64,000 bases of DNA from CAZVVT01 sp964630595. GTDB taxonomy: Bacteria > Chlamydiota > Chlamydiia > Chlamydiales > VFKH01. The translations under genes and the position numbers were made by a program. The notes under the pieces are model-generated. The model was not told the DNA's origin and did not search any database. It was given only the letters and a program-made list of their open reading frames with translations. The stretch is taken from contig CAZVVT010000001.1 in NCBI GenBank assembly GCA_964630595.1, forward strand, positions 496,001-560,000. The letters are read 5' to 3'. Shown here piece by piece: positions 25,808 through 33,969 of this stretch. Within the stretch, counting starts at the first letter, position 1; each line of letters begins with the position of its first letter.

Positions 25808-26817
25808 GGCAAATACAAATAAAGGGGCTGATTCATCAGCTTCATCGGAATGGGTGTTTCCAGCGTATGGACAACTCTGCCCGTGAGCAGCGCGCTCTCC
25901 TCATTCAGGAAGCCTCCAAAAAAACGATCCTCTTGCAGAGAAAGAACTTGCACATCGCCTTTCACGCCGGCGGCTTCGCTCAAATCGGCAAGGGTCTGGT
26001 TGCGCGTTGCACCGACAACGTCGATATAGCCATATTCCAGCGCCGTGGGAGCGGGGAAAACCTGCGCTCCGTACACGCTGACCAACTTTTCTTTCGAAAG
26101 TTTTTTGCGCGCATCGGTCACGATCGTAAGAAAGCGGCTGTAGAAGAAGTCGACAATCCCCTGTGTACGCTTGATCTCATCGGGCGTCCACGTACGCAGC
26201 GGATTCATGTCGTCCTTATATAGACCGCTGCTAATTGTCAGCGCATCGACTCCGATCTTCTTCAACAAATCAACGGCGTTCACATGCTGCGTGACCACGC
26301 CCACCGAGCCCACAATGCTGCCGCTGCTGGAATAGATCTTATCGGCCGCACAAGCAATCATCATCCCGCCGCTAGCACACAGTCCATCGACATAGGCGTA
26401 GACGGGCACTTGATAGCGCGCTTTATAGTCGAGAATGGCTTGATAGATCTGCTCGGAATCGAAAGCGGAGCCGCCGGGAGAGTCAATGGCGAGCAACACC
26501 GCCTTGACGCGATCATCTCTTCGCGACGCCGCAAGCACGTCGCGCACGCGATGCGCTGTGAGCCTGCCCACGCCGATCACATCACTGATCTTCAGCTCCA
26601 ACACTACAGGTGCGGAGGGCAGCGCTTCTATCGAGCCGCTGGCATTGGGTTCAATGCGTTCCGCAAAATCTCGCTCTATGATCTTGTTGCCGGAGCTAAA
26701 GATCCCCATAAAAACCACAATGACCATCACGCTCAGCGCCAGCCCTAAGGCCGCGCAGAAGACAACAAAAAACGAACGTAGCGCAGAGGCCACCATAGAT
26801 TCTCTTTCCAATTCCAT
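25804..26817 (-). CDS. sppA: Signal peptide peptidase SppA (S49 family)
   Basis: A 337-aa membrane-anchored serine protease that degrades signal peptides. One N-terminal transmembrane helix (residues 12-38) precedes the protease fold. The nucleophile region is YVDGLCASGGMMIACAADKIY, with Ser in ASGG; the Lys of the dyad is probably in SSGLYKDDMNPLRTWTPDE. LLAIDSPGGSAFDSEQIY is the oxyanion-side motif and GSIVGSVGVVTQHV follows the nucleophile. This is the short single-domain form. First gene of the polA-coaE-rho run, overlapping polA by 4 bases. Confidence 0.93.
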   Translation of the reverse strand: MELERESMVASALRSFFVVFCAALGLALSVMVIVVFMGIFSSGNKIIERDFAERIEPNASGSIEALPSAPVVLELKISDVIGVGRLTAHRVRDVLAASRRDDRVKAVLLAIDSPGGSAFDSEQIYQAILDYKARYQVPVYAYVDGLCASGGMMIACAADKIYSSSGSIVGSVGVVTQHVNAVDLLKKIGVDALTISSGLYKDDMNPLRTWTPDEIKRTQGIVDFFYSRFLTIVTDARKKLSKEKLVSVYGAQVFPAPTALEYGYIDVVGATRNQTLADLSEAAGVKGDVQVLSLQEDRFFGGFLNEESALLTGRVVHTLETPIPMKLMNQPLYLYLP

Positions 26818-26823
26818 ATCGAA

Positions 26824-27408
26824 TCAGTCTAAAACGGCGCTGGATTGAATTACCAGCGTCTCGTGTGTGACGGGATGGGTCAGTTCCAACTCTTTGTGGC
26901 ACAAAGCGATGGCATCTTTCTTATAGGGCTTTTTCGAGCCATACTTTCGATCCCCCACAATGGGACAGCCGATGGCGGCGAATTGCGCGCGGATCTGGTG
27001 GTAGCGCCCCGTATGCAGCTCCACGCGCGCCTTATACGGGCCGATCATCGTGTAGCTCAGCAGCGACTCTTTGCCTCGCCTGTCGTGCACAGCGCGGAAA
27101 TCGCCATGGAGCAGCTTGTGACGCAAAACCCCTTCCGCCTTTTTCGGACGCTTGTCGAGCAAAGCGATATAGGTCTTCTGGTAGGTGCGGTGGGCGGTCA
27201 TCATGCGCTTGAGAGCTTTCGAGCTTTTCGCAAAGACCAGCACGCCGCACACCGGCTTATCGAGGCGGTGGATGGGCTCTACAAAGGCGCGGCCGATCTG
27301 CTTCTTGAGAATCTCCTGAACACTTCCCTCTCCATGCGTCACCAGCCCGGCGGGCTTATCGACGATGACAAGGTGGTTGTCTTCGAATAGAACCTTTAAG
27401 TGCGCCAT
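26824..27408 (-). CDS. RluA-family RNA pseudouridine synthase
   Basis: A short (194 aa) pseudouridine synthase without an S4 domain. Catalytic motif IHRLDKPVCGVLVFAKSSKA has the Asp of HRLD; HTGRYHQIRAQFAAIGCPIV and YGSKKPYKKDAIALCHKEL are the other family blocks. The opening FEDNHLVIVDKPAGLVTHGE fixes the start at ATG 27408, which overlaps the preceding gene by 13 bases. The target (23S rRNA or tRNA) cannot be read from sequence; RluC/RluD/TruC-type roles are all possible. It lies 6 bases upstream of sppA. Confidence 0.92.
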   Translation of the reverse strand: MAHLKVLFEDNHLVIVDKPAGLVTHGEGSVQEILKKQIGRAFVEPIHRLDKPVCGVLVFAKSSKALKRMMTAHRTYQKTYIALLDKRPKKAEGVLRHKLLHGDFRAVHDRRGKESLLSYTMIGPYKARVELHTGRYHQIRAQFAAIGCPIVGDRKYGSKKPYKKDAIALCHKELELTHPVTHETLVIQSSAVLD

Positions 27409-27866
27409 CGTCTGTGGATCATGAGCAGCGAGAGGAAGGCGATGGGGAAGAGCAGGTTGAACCAAAGCTCAGCACCGGAGTCGAGGATATCCAAGTTGCG
27501 GTTGGTGGCGATGTCGACGGCGTGCACCATCCCTTTGCCGAAGATGAAGACGCTATAGCCCAGCGCCGTGGCCAGCCAAAAGCCGCCGCGCTCAAAGACG
27601 CACAGCAAACCGAGCACGCCAAACGCAAGACCAGCAATCCCCACCTCTTGCTGGAAGGGACTGCCAGGACCAAAGCCCAGCATCTTCGCCGTCTCATCGG
27701 GGTGAAAGACGTTGCCAAAGAAGCTCCACAGATCCATCAAACCCACGTTGATCAAGAAGATGTAGAGAAGTAGGGTCTCTACAAAACCTCTCCAGGTACG
27801 CACTCTAGGCGAGGCGAACAGGTGCAGCCCCGTCACTGCCAACAAAATCAACAACCACACCAACAT
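27396..27866 (-). CDS. Small multi-span membrane protein
   Basis: A 156-aa protein with four likely transmembrane helices: residues 1-18, 28-50, 70-92 and 132-150, with a further weakly hydrophobic stretch (ATALGYSVFIFGKGMVHAVD) between. It resembles DUF6790-type membrane proteins, a tentative call from memory. Conserved-looking features are the HPDETAKMLGF loop and GKGMVHAVDI. It shares one base with the RNA methyltransferase upstream (stop/start overlap) and overlaps the pseudouridine synthase downstream, so it sits in an RNA-modification operon, but nothing ties it to that function. Confidence 0.8.
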   Translation of the reverse strand: MLVWLLILLAVTGLHLFASPRVRTWRGFVETLLLYIFLINVGLMDLWSFFGNVFHPDETAKMLGFGPGSPFQQEVGIAGLAFGVLGLLCVFERGGFWLATALGYSVFIFGKGMVHAVDIATNRNLDILDSGAELWFNLLFPIAFLSLLMIHRRWRT

Positions 27867-28636
27867 CAGCCTCTCCTTTGGCGGCTCACCTCAAAGAGCA
27901 ACAGCGTGGCCGCAGCGGCGACGTTGAGGGAGTCGGCTTTTCCCCACATGGGGATGCGCACTTTTACCGTGGCGGCTTCCATCCATCGGGAGGAAAGACC
28001 AAGCTGCTCCGAGCCGACGGCGATAGCAACGGGGCCGGTGAAATCCGCTTGTGTAAACGGAACATCACCCTCCGGCGTTGCTGCAACAATCGTCACATTT
28101 TTCAGAGCGGCAATCGCCTCCTCCGTCGTTGCTTCGTAGCAAGGGACGGTGAAGAGCGTGCCCACACTGGCGCGCACTGTGTTGGGATTATAGAGGTCGG
28201 TGCATTGATCGCAAACGATCAGTCCATCCACCCCCGCCGCATCCGCAGAGCGCAAAATGGAGCCCAAATTGCCGGGCTTCTCCACCCCTTCGGCCACCAG
28301 GAAAAAATCTCCTTTTAGCTGCAGCTTGCGCCGCTGCATCTGCGCCACGCCCAGCAGGCCATCGGGACGGTCACGATAAGAGAGCTTTGCAAAGACCGGC
28401 TTGGAACAGACGATGACCTCTTTTGCATTCAATGAGTGGATTAGCGCCTCTTCGTTGCTGCCGAGAAAGAGCTCGGGGCAGATGAAGAGCGTTTCAATCA
28501 CCCAGCCGCCCGCAGCGCGCAGCAGCTCGCGGTACCCCTCGATCAGGAAGAGGCCGCTTTCATCACGATCTCGGCGGTCGCGCAGGAAGAGGGTCGATTT
28601 AATGCGCGGGTTAGAGAGAGAGGTAATCGATAACAT
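27866..28636 (-). CDS. TrmH/SpoU-family RNA 2'-O-methyltransferase
   Basis: A 256-aa SPOUT methyltransferase. The N-terminal substrate-binding region (SLSNPRIKSTLFLRDRRDRD, GLFLIEGYRELLRAAGG) is typical of the RlmB/TsnR group. The trefoil-knot domain shows motif 1 VEKPGNLGSILRSADAAGVD, motif 2 VAIAVGSEQLGLSSRWMEA and motif 3 VRIPMWGKADSLNVAAAATL. It methylates a ribose 2'-OH in rRNA or tRNA; which one cannot be told from sequence. It overlaps the hypothetical gene upstream by 26 bases and the membrane protein downstream by one. Confidence 0.92.
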   Translation of the reverse strand: MLSITSLSNPRIKSTLFLRDRRDRDESGLFLIEGYRELLRAAGGWVIETLFICPELFLGSNEEALIHSLNAKEVIVCSKPVFAKLSYRDRPDGLLGVAQMQRRKLQLKGDFFLVAEGVEKPGNLGSILRSADAAGVDGLIVCDQCTDLYNPNTVRASVGTLFTVPCYEATTEEAIAALKNVTIVAATPEGDVPFTQADFTGPVAIAVGSEQLGLSSRWMEAATVKVRIPMWGKADSLNVAAAATLLLFEVSRQRRG

Positions 28637-29051
28637 CGGCGGGTATTATAGCAGAGAGGCCTATGCGAAGCGAGGGTAGGCCTTTGACTGGTTTCGTATG
28701 ACCTCTCAGCCAGCGCTGCAGCTCATTGTAAACCTTCGTATTGGCGAAACGCCCCTCAGGAAAAGTCTGGATGAACTCCGTCCCCTTTTGCATCATCCGT
28801 GGATAAGAAGCCTTAAGCCCCAACGGGATAGATCCTTTAATAGGGGCTCCTAGGTGCCACTTCGATTCTAGGCGCGAGATGTAGAGCGGGGCTACGACGA
28901 TAAAAGGTTCTTCGGCGCCGGGAGTAACTGTCCACGCCTCGGTGGTGCGGTTCAGCGGCTCTCGGGTAACGCCCAAATGGGCAATGAGGGCAGCCAGCTC
29001 CTCCTCACTCAACACGAAATACCGAGCTAACCAACCGCTGAAGCGGATCAT
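28611..29051 (-). CDS. Hypothetical protein downstream of lspA
   Basis: A 146-aa soluble protein that I do not recognise. It starts MIRFSGWLARYFVLSEEELA, has a beta-rich centre (EEPFIVVAPLYISRLESKWH) and a small-residue C-terminus. The ATG at 29049-29051 overlaps the lspA TGA in an ATGA junction, better than the GTG-like longer start inside lspA. The 3' end overlaps the TrmH-like gene by 26 bases. Tight packing with lspA suggests co-translation, not necessarily shared function. Confidence 0.75.
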   Translation of the reverse strand: MIRFSGWLARYFVLSEEELAALIAHLGVTREPLNRTTEAWTVTPGAEEPFIVVAPLYISRLESKWHLGAPIKGSIPLGLKASYPRMMQKGTEFIQTFPEGRFANTKVYNELQRWLRGHTKPVKGLPSLRIGLSAIIPADVIDYLSL

Positions 29052-29533
29052 GGCCTGCGTAGCAGAAAGAGAGCGACGCCGCAAAAGATGGAGCTGTCGG
29101 CGATGTTAAAGACCGGATAATCCCAGCCCCAGAAGCGGAAAGAGAACATATCTACGACATGTCCATAGAAAAAGAAGTCTCCAATGTTGGAGAGCGCTCC
29201 GGCAATGATGAGCGCTAAAGGAAAGAGCGCCTTTTCTCGCTTGGTGCGGAGAAACCAGAGAAGCAAAACCGCTGTTACGAGAGCACGCGCAACCAACAAA
29301 CTGTGGGGCCAATCGGAAAAGAGCCCCCAGGCAGCTCCTTTGTTGGCTTGGTTCACGATGGCAAAATCGATGCCACCCAAAAAGTCTTGAAAGACCCCAA
29401 TGCCCCCAAAAGGGTAGGAGAAGTTGTGCCAGCGCATACTGGGCAGCGAACTATAGACCCAAAACTTGAGGGCCTGATCGACGGCAATGACAACGAAGAG
29501 AACCAGTAGAAGGCGCTGGATGCGGGAAATCAC
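29048..29533 (-). CDS. lspA: Lipoprotein signal peptidase
   Basis: A 161-aa inner-membrane aspartyl protease that cleaves prolipoproteins after lipidation. Four transmembrane helices are visible. The two catalytic aspartates lie in GHVVDMFSFRFWGWDYPVFN and FNIADSSIFCGVALFLL; NKGAAWGLFSD is the other conserved block. Substrates in this window would include the lipoproteins at 52229 and possibly 37057. It overlaps the dksA-like gene by 4 bases; dksA-lspA adjacency occurs in Chlamydia. Confidence 0.96.
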   Translation of the reverse strand: MISRIQRLLLVLFVVIAVDQALKFWVYSSLPSMRWHNFSYPFGGIGVFQDFLGGIDFAIVNQANKGAAWGLFSDWPHSLLVARALVTAVLLLWFLRTKREKALFPLALIIAGALSNIGDFFFYGHVVDMFSFRFWGWDYPVFNIADSSIFCGVALFLLRRP

Positions 29534-29901
29534 ACCAGGCCCTTTTCAAATTTTTCCTGCGCCTGCACCGTCATGCTTGCGTAAGGAAGTGCCTCTAAAC
29601 GCTTGATCGGGATGTCGTCCTGTGTAATGTCGCACACGCCGTACGTCCCCTCTTCGACCTTCTCTAAAGCGCGGTCGATTTGGCGCAGCAAGTTGAGTTC
29701 CGTCTGGGTCAACTCCAGGTTAATCGTACGGTCAAAATCGTCTGTCCCCTGGTCCGCTTGATGCTGAGAGTAGCCGGTTGCCTCATCAGGAGTCTGCACT
29801 TCACGTTGGACACCTTTGAGCGTCTTTGTAAGCTCTGCACGCATGCCCAATAGGCGTTGTTTGAAGCGCTCAACTTCAGGTTTCTTGAGCGGCATTGGCA
29901 A
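29530..29901 (-). CDS. dksA: DksA/TraR-family regulator with degenerate zinc finger
   Basis: A 123-aa RNA-polymerase secondary-channel factor. An N-terminal coiled coil (EVERFKQRLLGMRAELTKTL) and the helical hairpin with TDDFDRTINLELTQTELNLL lead into LEKVEEGTYGVCDITQDDI and PIKRLEALPYASMTVQAQEK. Only one of the four zinc-finger cysteines remains (YGVCDIT, where CxxC is usual; the second pair is gone). As far as I recall, chlamydial homologues share this loss, so function may be zinc-independent. The ATG at 29899 or a second in-frame ATG (MPMPL) overlaps nrdR. Confidence 0.88.
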   Translation of the reverse strand: MPMPLKKPEVERFKQRLLGMRAELTKTLKGVQREVQTPDEATGYSQHQADQGTDDFDRTINLELTQTELNLLRQIDRALEKVEEGTYGVCDITQDDIPIKRLEALPYASMTVQAQEKFEKGLV

Positions 29902-30361
29902 TCTCCTTCTCGTCTTTAGGACGTATGGATTCTATGACCTCGATCAGTTGGTCAATGTTCTTCATCCGTTTGTATACGCACGCGAAGCGAATATAGGCAA
30001 TAGGATCCATCTCCTTGAGATGCCTCATTACAAGATCGCCCAGCTCCTGCGTGCTTAGTTCTTTTACCTGCTTTTCCAGCAATTCTACCATCACTTTAGC
30101 GACAAGTGCCTTGATCTGTTCAGAACTAATGCGCGTGTGTCGGCATGCCGACTCGAGCCCACTGATCAGCTTGCTCTGCTGGAAATCCTCAAATCGCCCA
30201 TCCCTCTTTTTCACCTGAATAATCAACTCCACCGTTTCAAAGGTGGTGAAGCGGCGGTTACAGCCCAGGCATTCACGCCGTCTGCGCACCGCGTTCATCT
30301 CAGGTGTGTCACGCGAATCGGTTACCTTTAAGTCATCCGATCCGCAGAAGGGGCATTTCAT
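29876..30361 (-). CDS. nrdR: Transcriptional repressor NrdR
   Basis: A 161-aa ATP/dATP-sensing repressor of ribonucleotide reductase genes. The N-terminal zinc ribbon has all four cysteines (MKCPFCGSDDL and ECLGCNRRFTTFETVEL), followed by the ATP-cone (VKKRDGRFEDFQQSKLISGL onward) and YIRFACVYKRMKNIDQLIE. Complete and of normal length. It is followed by dksA-like and lspA with overlaps. No NrdR box was looked for beyond this window, and no nrdAB genes are here. Confidence 0.97.
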   Translation of the reverse strand: MKCPFCGSDDLKVTDSRDTPEMNAVRRRRECLGCNRRFTTFETVELIIQVKKRDGRFEDFQQSKLISGLESACRHTRISSEQIKALVAKVMVELLEKQVKELSTQELGDLVMRHLKEMDPIAYIRFACVYKRMKNIDQLIEVIESIRPKDEKEIANAAQET

Positions 30362-30372
30362 AAGCGCTGGGA

Positions 30373-32496
30373 TTAAAGCGGTTGAACAATTTTAGCGTCA
30401 ATGAGTCTCTCAAGCAACTGGATAGGTGGCAAGGGGGGATTTTCCGCCAGCCCCTGGTGGTACAAAACGGTAGAGGGCGTCAGCGCCGGCAGAGTGTTGG
30501 CCTCAAGCACCACCACCTTCCCCGTGCGGCGGTTATAGAAGAGATCGATACGCGCATAGCTATGAAGGTGTAGCGCCTTCGCACAGAGCTCGACCAGACG
30601 GCGGATTTTCTCCACTTCGCCACGAGAGATCACCTCTTCGGGCGGCGGAGTGATGTTGATCCCCGTGCCCCCTTGAAATTTTTCTTCGACACTCAGAACT
30701 GCCTCCGAAGCGACCGTGATGCTGGGGGAAAAAGCGACACCGCCAACGACTGCCACGGTAAGCTCGACCCAGCCCTGCTTCTCCTCAATGGAGAGCTTGC
30801 CTTGGTCGATGCGGATGCGGTCGGGTTCGAGATAGGGCTCGAGGAAAAACTGGGCCCCTGCCATCGGCATCTCAATCGGGCTGGATTGGCCGCGGAAGGT
30901 CCCCGGCTCGATGCGCGGCTTACCGACGAGGCTCATATAACGAGTCAAATCTTCCCGGCTATGCAGAACCACAACGCCGGCCGAGCAGCCATCAGAGCGC
31001 GGCTTGATGATGAGGGGAAAATCGGGCAGCGGCTCCTGCAGACTGGTTTTGCGCAGTGCCTGCAGATCGGGATGGCCCAGCGCCTCAATCACGCGCGCTG
31101 TGGCAAGCTTGTCGCTGCCCAAACGGGAAGCCTTCGGGCAACTGCCATTATACAGAAGGCCGTGCTCATCGAGATAGGATTGCACCGTACCATCTTCGCC
31201 CTCGCCCCCATGCAAAGCGAGAAAGACAAAAGCCCCCATCTCCTGCGCTAGCTGCGTGAACTCTCGGAAGGTCAATTTAGGAAGCGACTGCAGCTGGCAG
31301 TGGTGCAGGATCTCTTCCACCGTATGGTTAAGCGCAACGGCATAGGGCAGCTGCCACACATACCCCTCGACGTCGAGAAAGAAGGCGGTTGGTTCATACT
31401 TTTTGGAGCGCTGCAGCTTCAGCCAGGCATTCGTTCCACTCATCAAAGAGACCTGCCGCTCTGCTGTCTTCCCCCCAAAGAGCACAAAGACGGGCAGGCG
31501 CTCTTCTTCATGCGCTACATACCCTTCCGGCAAGTCGATGTGCAGCCTTCTGCACGCGGAGGCAACAACGCGCTGCAGCACCTCTTTGTGCGTCATGCCC
31601 ATCGCTGCCGCTTGGCGAAAGAAGAAGCTGTTCTGCTCCATACCGCTGATCGGGTTGAAGTCGGTGAAGAGAAGGCCGCCATCGGTCACCCAGCCATCAA
31701 AACGGGCAAAGTCATCAATCTTGAAATAGGCGAAGAGCTGCTCCGCCTCTCGTCGAATGCGCTGCACGATCTCTTCTCCAAAACGCGGAGGAGTATGATA
31801 GAAGACGTTGTGCGTGGGAAGGTACTTGGCGCGGTAGTCGAAAAGGCCCTCCACATCCACTTCTGTGGGCACAAGCGCCTTTCCATCTATGACAACAATG
31901 GTGAACTCCCGCCCTTTAATAATAGGCTCTAGAATGCATCCTGGGGGCACTTCTTCGGCTCGGCGCACCAATCGCACGCCAATCGAGGAGCCGCCGCAGA
32001 TTGGTTTCACGATCCCTTCGCGATGGGTACGGAAAAATTCAAGCGCATCCGCACTCTTGTATTGCGGCCACGTTGCAAAGCCCGCTTGGGCAAGCTCTTG
32101 ATGGGCCCTGTCTTTGTAGTACATGCGCCTGCACGCCCTTGACGAGGGTCCTACAAAGGGAATGCCCCATTCTTCAAGCATCTGCTGCAGCTCTCCATCT
32201 TCGCCAAATGCCCCGTGGATGGCAGGAAAGACGAGATCCACTAAGCGCAGCACCTCGCGCGGGTCTTGGAGCGGTTGTCCTTGCAACTTGAAGTCAAAAT
32301 CGGCGGGAGTGTTGGAGTAAAGCTGCCCGCAGGAGATCGTCCAGAACCGTTTTTGCTGGTCTACGTAGAGAGGGACAATTTCGATGCCCTCATCGCCCAA
32401 GTGGTCCATGACAGAGCGGGCGGAATTGAGCGAGATGCCCCGCTCCGGCGAAGGGCCGCCGCAAATGACCGCTATGCGAAAACGGTCATGGCGCAT
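30373..32496 (-). CDS. ddl: Tandem (double) D-alanine-D-alanine ligase
   Basis: A 707-aa protein made of two Ddl units in one frame. Unit 1, residues 1-335: VICGGPSPERGISLNSARSV, AIHGAFGEDGELQQMLEEWG, VKPICGGSSIGVRLV, and a modified metal/substrate block FTDFNPISGMEQNSFFF. Unit 2, residues 337-705: VLFGGKTAERQVSLMSGTNA, LALHGGEGEDGTVQSYLDEH, IIKPRSDGCSAGVVVLHSRE, and VLEANTLPALTPSTVLYHQG. Ddl makes the D-Ala-D-Ala dipeptide of peptidoglycan. In Chlamydia Ddl is fused to MurC; here there is no MurC part. Unit 2 is longer and more divergent in its centre. The start overlaps the SDR gene by 11 bases. Confidence 0.93.
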   Translation of the reverse strand: MRHDRFRIAVICGGPSPERGISLNSARSVMDHLGDEGIEIVPLYVDQQKRFWTISCGQLYSNTPADFDFKLQGQPLQDPREVLRLVDLVFPAIHGAFGEDGELQQMLEEWGIPFVGPSSRACRRMYYKDRAHQELAQAGFATWPQYKSADALEFFRTHREGIVKPICGGSSIGVRLVRRAEEVPPGCILEPIIKGREFTIVVIDGKALVPTEVDVEGLFDYRAKYLPTHNVFYHTPPRFGEEIVQRIRREAEQLFAYFKIDDFARFDGWVTDGGLLFTDFNPISGMEQNSFFFRQAAAMGMTHKEVLQRVVASACRRLHIDLPEGYVAHEEERLPVFVLFGGKTAERQVSLMSGTNAWLKLQRSKKYEPTAFFLDVEGYVWQLPYAVALNHTVEEILHHCQLQSLPKLTFREFTQLAQEMGAFVFLALHGGEGEDGTVQSYLDEHGLLYNGSCPKASRLGSDKLATARVIEALGHPDLQALRKTSLQEPLPDFPLIIKPRSDGCSAGVVVLHSREDLTRYMSLVGKPRIEPGTFRGQSSPIEMPMAGAQFFLEPYLEPDRIRIDQGKLSIEEKQGWVELTVAVVGGVAFSPSITVASEAVLSVEEKFQGGTGINITPPPEEVISRGEVEKIRRLVELCAKALHLHSYARIDLFYNRRTGKVVVLEANTLPALTPSTVLYHQGLAENPPLPPIQLLERLIDAKIVQPL

Positions 32497-33181
32497 AGTT
32501 TCCCCACGCCTGCTTGATCGGCGAAACTTCTAGGCTGTTCACATTGACATTGAGCGGCTGGTGCACGAGCCAGAAAATCATCTCCGCCATCTCTTCAGGA
32601 GTAATGGGCTCGATCTTCATTGCCACCTTCTCCCCCTTTGCACGCACTTGGAAAAATTCTGTATCGACAACGCCCGGCTCCAGATTGGTCACGCGCACAT
32701 TCGTGCCCAATAAATCACAGCGCAGGTTCTCGGAAAAAAGCTTCACGAAAGCTTTGCTAGCCCCATAAACATGACTGCCTTTGTAGGCAAAATTGCTCAC
32801 CGAAGAGCCGATGTTCACAATATATCCTGCATTGCGCCTGACCATGGCGGGAAGCACCATCCGCGTGCAGTAGAGCAGCCCCTTGATGTTGGTGTCCACC
32901 ACCGTGTCCCAATCATCCAGGTCTGCCTCCCATGCCGGTCCGCGTCCGAGCCCCAAGCCCGCTGCATTCACGAGCACATCAACTTCTAAAGGCCCCAGCG
33001 CCTTCTCTACGGCCTTTCGATCGCGCACATCCAGCACAATCGTCTCGCAGCCCAACGCCTTCAAGCGATCGCTACGGCGCGCTGCGGCAATCACGCGCCA
33101 GCCCTCTTTTGCAAAGCGCTGCGCCGTTGCCCGGCCAATGCCGCTCGATGCTCCTGTGACAAGAATAGTTTTCTGCTTCAT
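32486..33181 (-). CDS. Short-chain dehydrogenase/reductase
   Basis: A 231-aa NAD(P)-dependent oxidoreductase of the YdfG-like group. Cofactor motif ILVTGASSGIGRATAQRF, basic residues after beta-2 (AAARRSDRLKAL) suggesting NADPH, NAAGLGLGRGPAWE, catalytic Ser in VNIGSSVSNFAYKG and Tyr-Lys in VYGASKAFVKLF, then the LEPGVVDTEFF loop. YdfG enzymes oxidise 3-hydroxy acids such as serine or L-allo-threonine; the substrate here is unknown. Upstream neighbour of the double ddl with an 11-base overlap. Confidence 0.92.
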   Translation of the reverse strand: MKQKTILVTGASSGIGRATAQRFAKEGWRVIAAARRSDRLKALGCETIVLDVRDRKAVEKALGPLEVDVLVNAAGLGLGRGPAWEADLDDWDTVVDTNIKGLLYCTRMVLPAMVRRNAGYIVNIGSSVSNFAYKGSHVYGASKAFVKLFSENLRCDLLGTNVRVTNLEPGVVDTEFFQVRAKGEKVAMKIEPITPEEMAEMIFWLVHQPLNVNVNSLEVSPIKQAWGNYAP

Positions 33182-33213
33182 GTAGTTCTTAGCCTACACT
33201 TTAGGGCAAATTC

Positions 33214-33936
33214 TTACATCTGCCGAAGCAACTGCAGACCCTTTGTAATTAAAGGAATTTTCGATTCGATACTAGAATCCTCTTCCAAATTGGAATCCAT
33301 GCGCAGAATAATATTATTCAATTCTCTTCTTCGCTGCATCAATTCTTCGATTTGCGCATCTGCACCGCGCTCTGTGCGCGCCAGCCTTTTATTCACCACT
33401 TTCATCTCATCTCTCAGATCGGTGCGCACATCAATGAGAAGGTAGCGCATGTGCACAACTGTCAGCGGCCCGTCAATAGTCGCGAGCAACCTCTCTTCGT
33501 TTTCTACTATTGAACGACTCTTTCTCTCCGCTTCGGGAGTAGCCGGCGGGTGTATTCGAAGATTCTCTACAAATCCCTTGTGATTTCTGGTCAGTCGTGC
33601 TTTTAGCTGCATGCGCAAAACCGGCATTACACCGGCTTCATCTGCTCTTTCAGAGCTCTCTGTGCTCACGGAGCTGGCATCCTCACCCTCGATCAGACCT
33701 CTGCCCAACTCATACAATTTATGTTCCACCAAAGTATGGGCCCATGCTCCCTCAGGCGACATCTTATGTTTTGCCAATACGTCCCGCAAATGCTCCAAAT
33801 CCACAGGCGAAGCCTCTTTAAAAATTTCATGCAAAGAATCGATCACTTTGTTGGTGACGCCATCTCTTCGAATCGCTTGAGCAAGAGCTCTGATTTCTGG
33901 TCGGGGCTGCTCCCCCTCGGGATGTATAGAAGCCAT
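33214..33936 (-). CDS. Hypothetical helical protein
   Basis: A 240-aa predicted all-helical soluble protein of unknown family, started here at the ATG at 33934-33936 (MASIHPEGEQ); an in-frame GTG at 33960 would add 8 residues. It has two parts: residues 10-85 with charged helices (LHEIFKEASPVDLEHLRDVL), a Ser/Glu-rich linker (EDASSVSTESSERADEAG) and a basic helical C-terminus with RRRELNNIILRMDSNLEEDS. Last gene of a three-gene minus-strand set with the membrane and U-box/ankyrin genes. No signal or membrane segment. Confidence 0.7.
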   Translation of the reverse strand: MASIHPEGEQPRPEIRALAQAIRRDGVTNKVIDSLHEIFKEASPVDLEHLRDVLAKHKMSPEGAWAHTLVEHKLYELGRGLIEGEDASSVSTESSERADEAGVMPVLRMQLKARLTRNHKGFVENLRIHPPATPEAERKSRSIVENEERLLATIDGPLTVVHMRYLLIDVRTDLRDEMKVVNKRLARTERGADAQIEELMQRRRELNNIILRMDSNLEEDSSIESKIPLITKGLQLLRQM

Positions 33937-33969
33937 ACCCCTACCATGTAAAGCTGGCACGCTTTCTTG

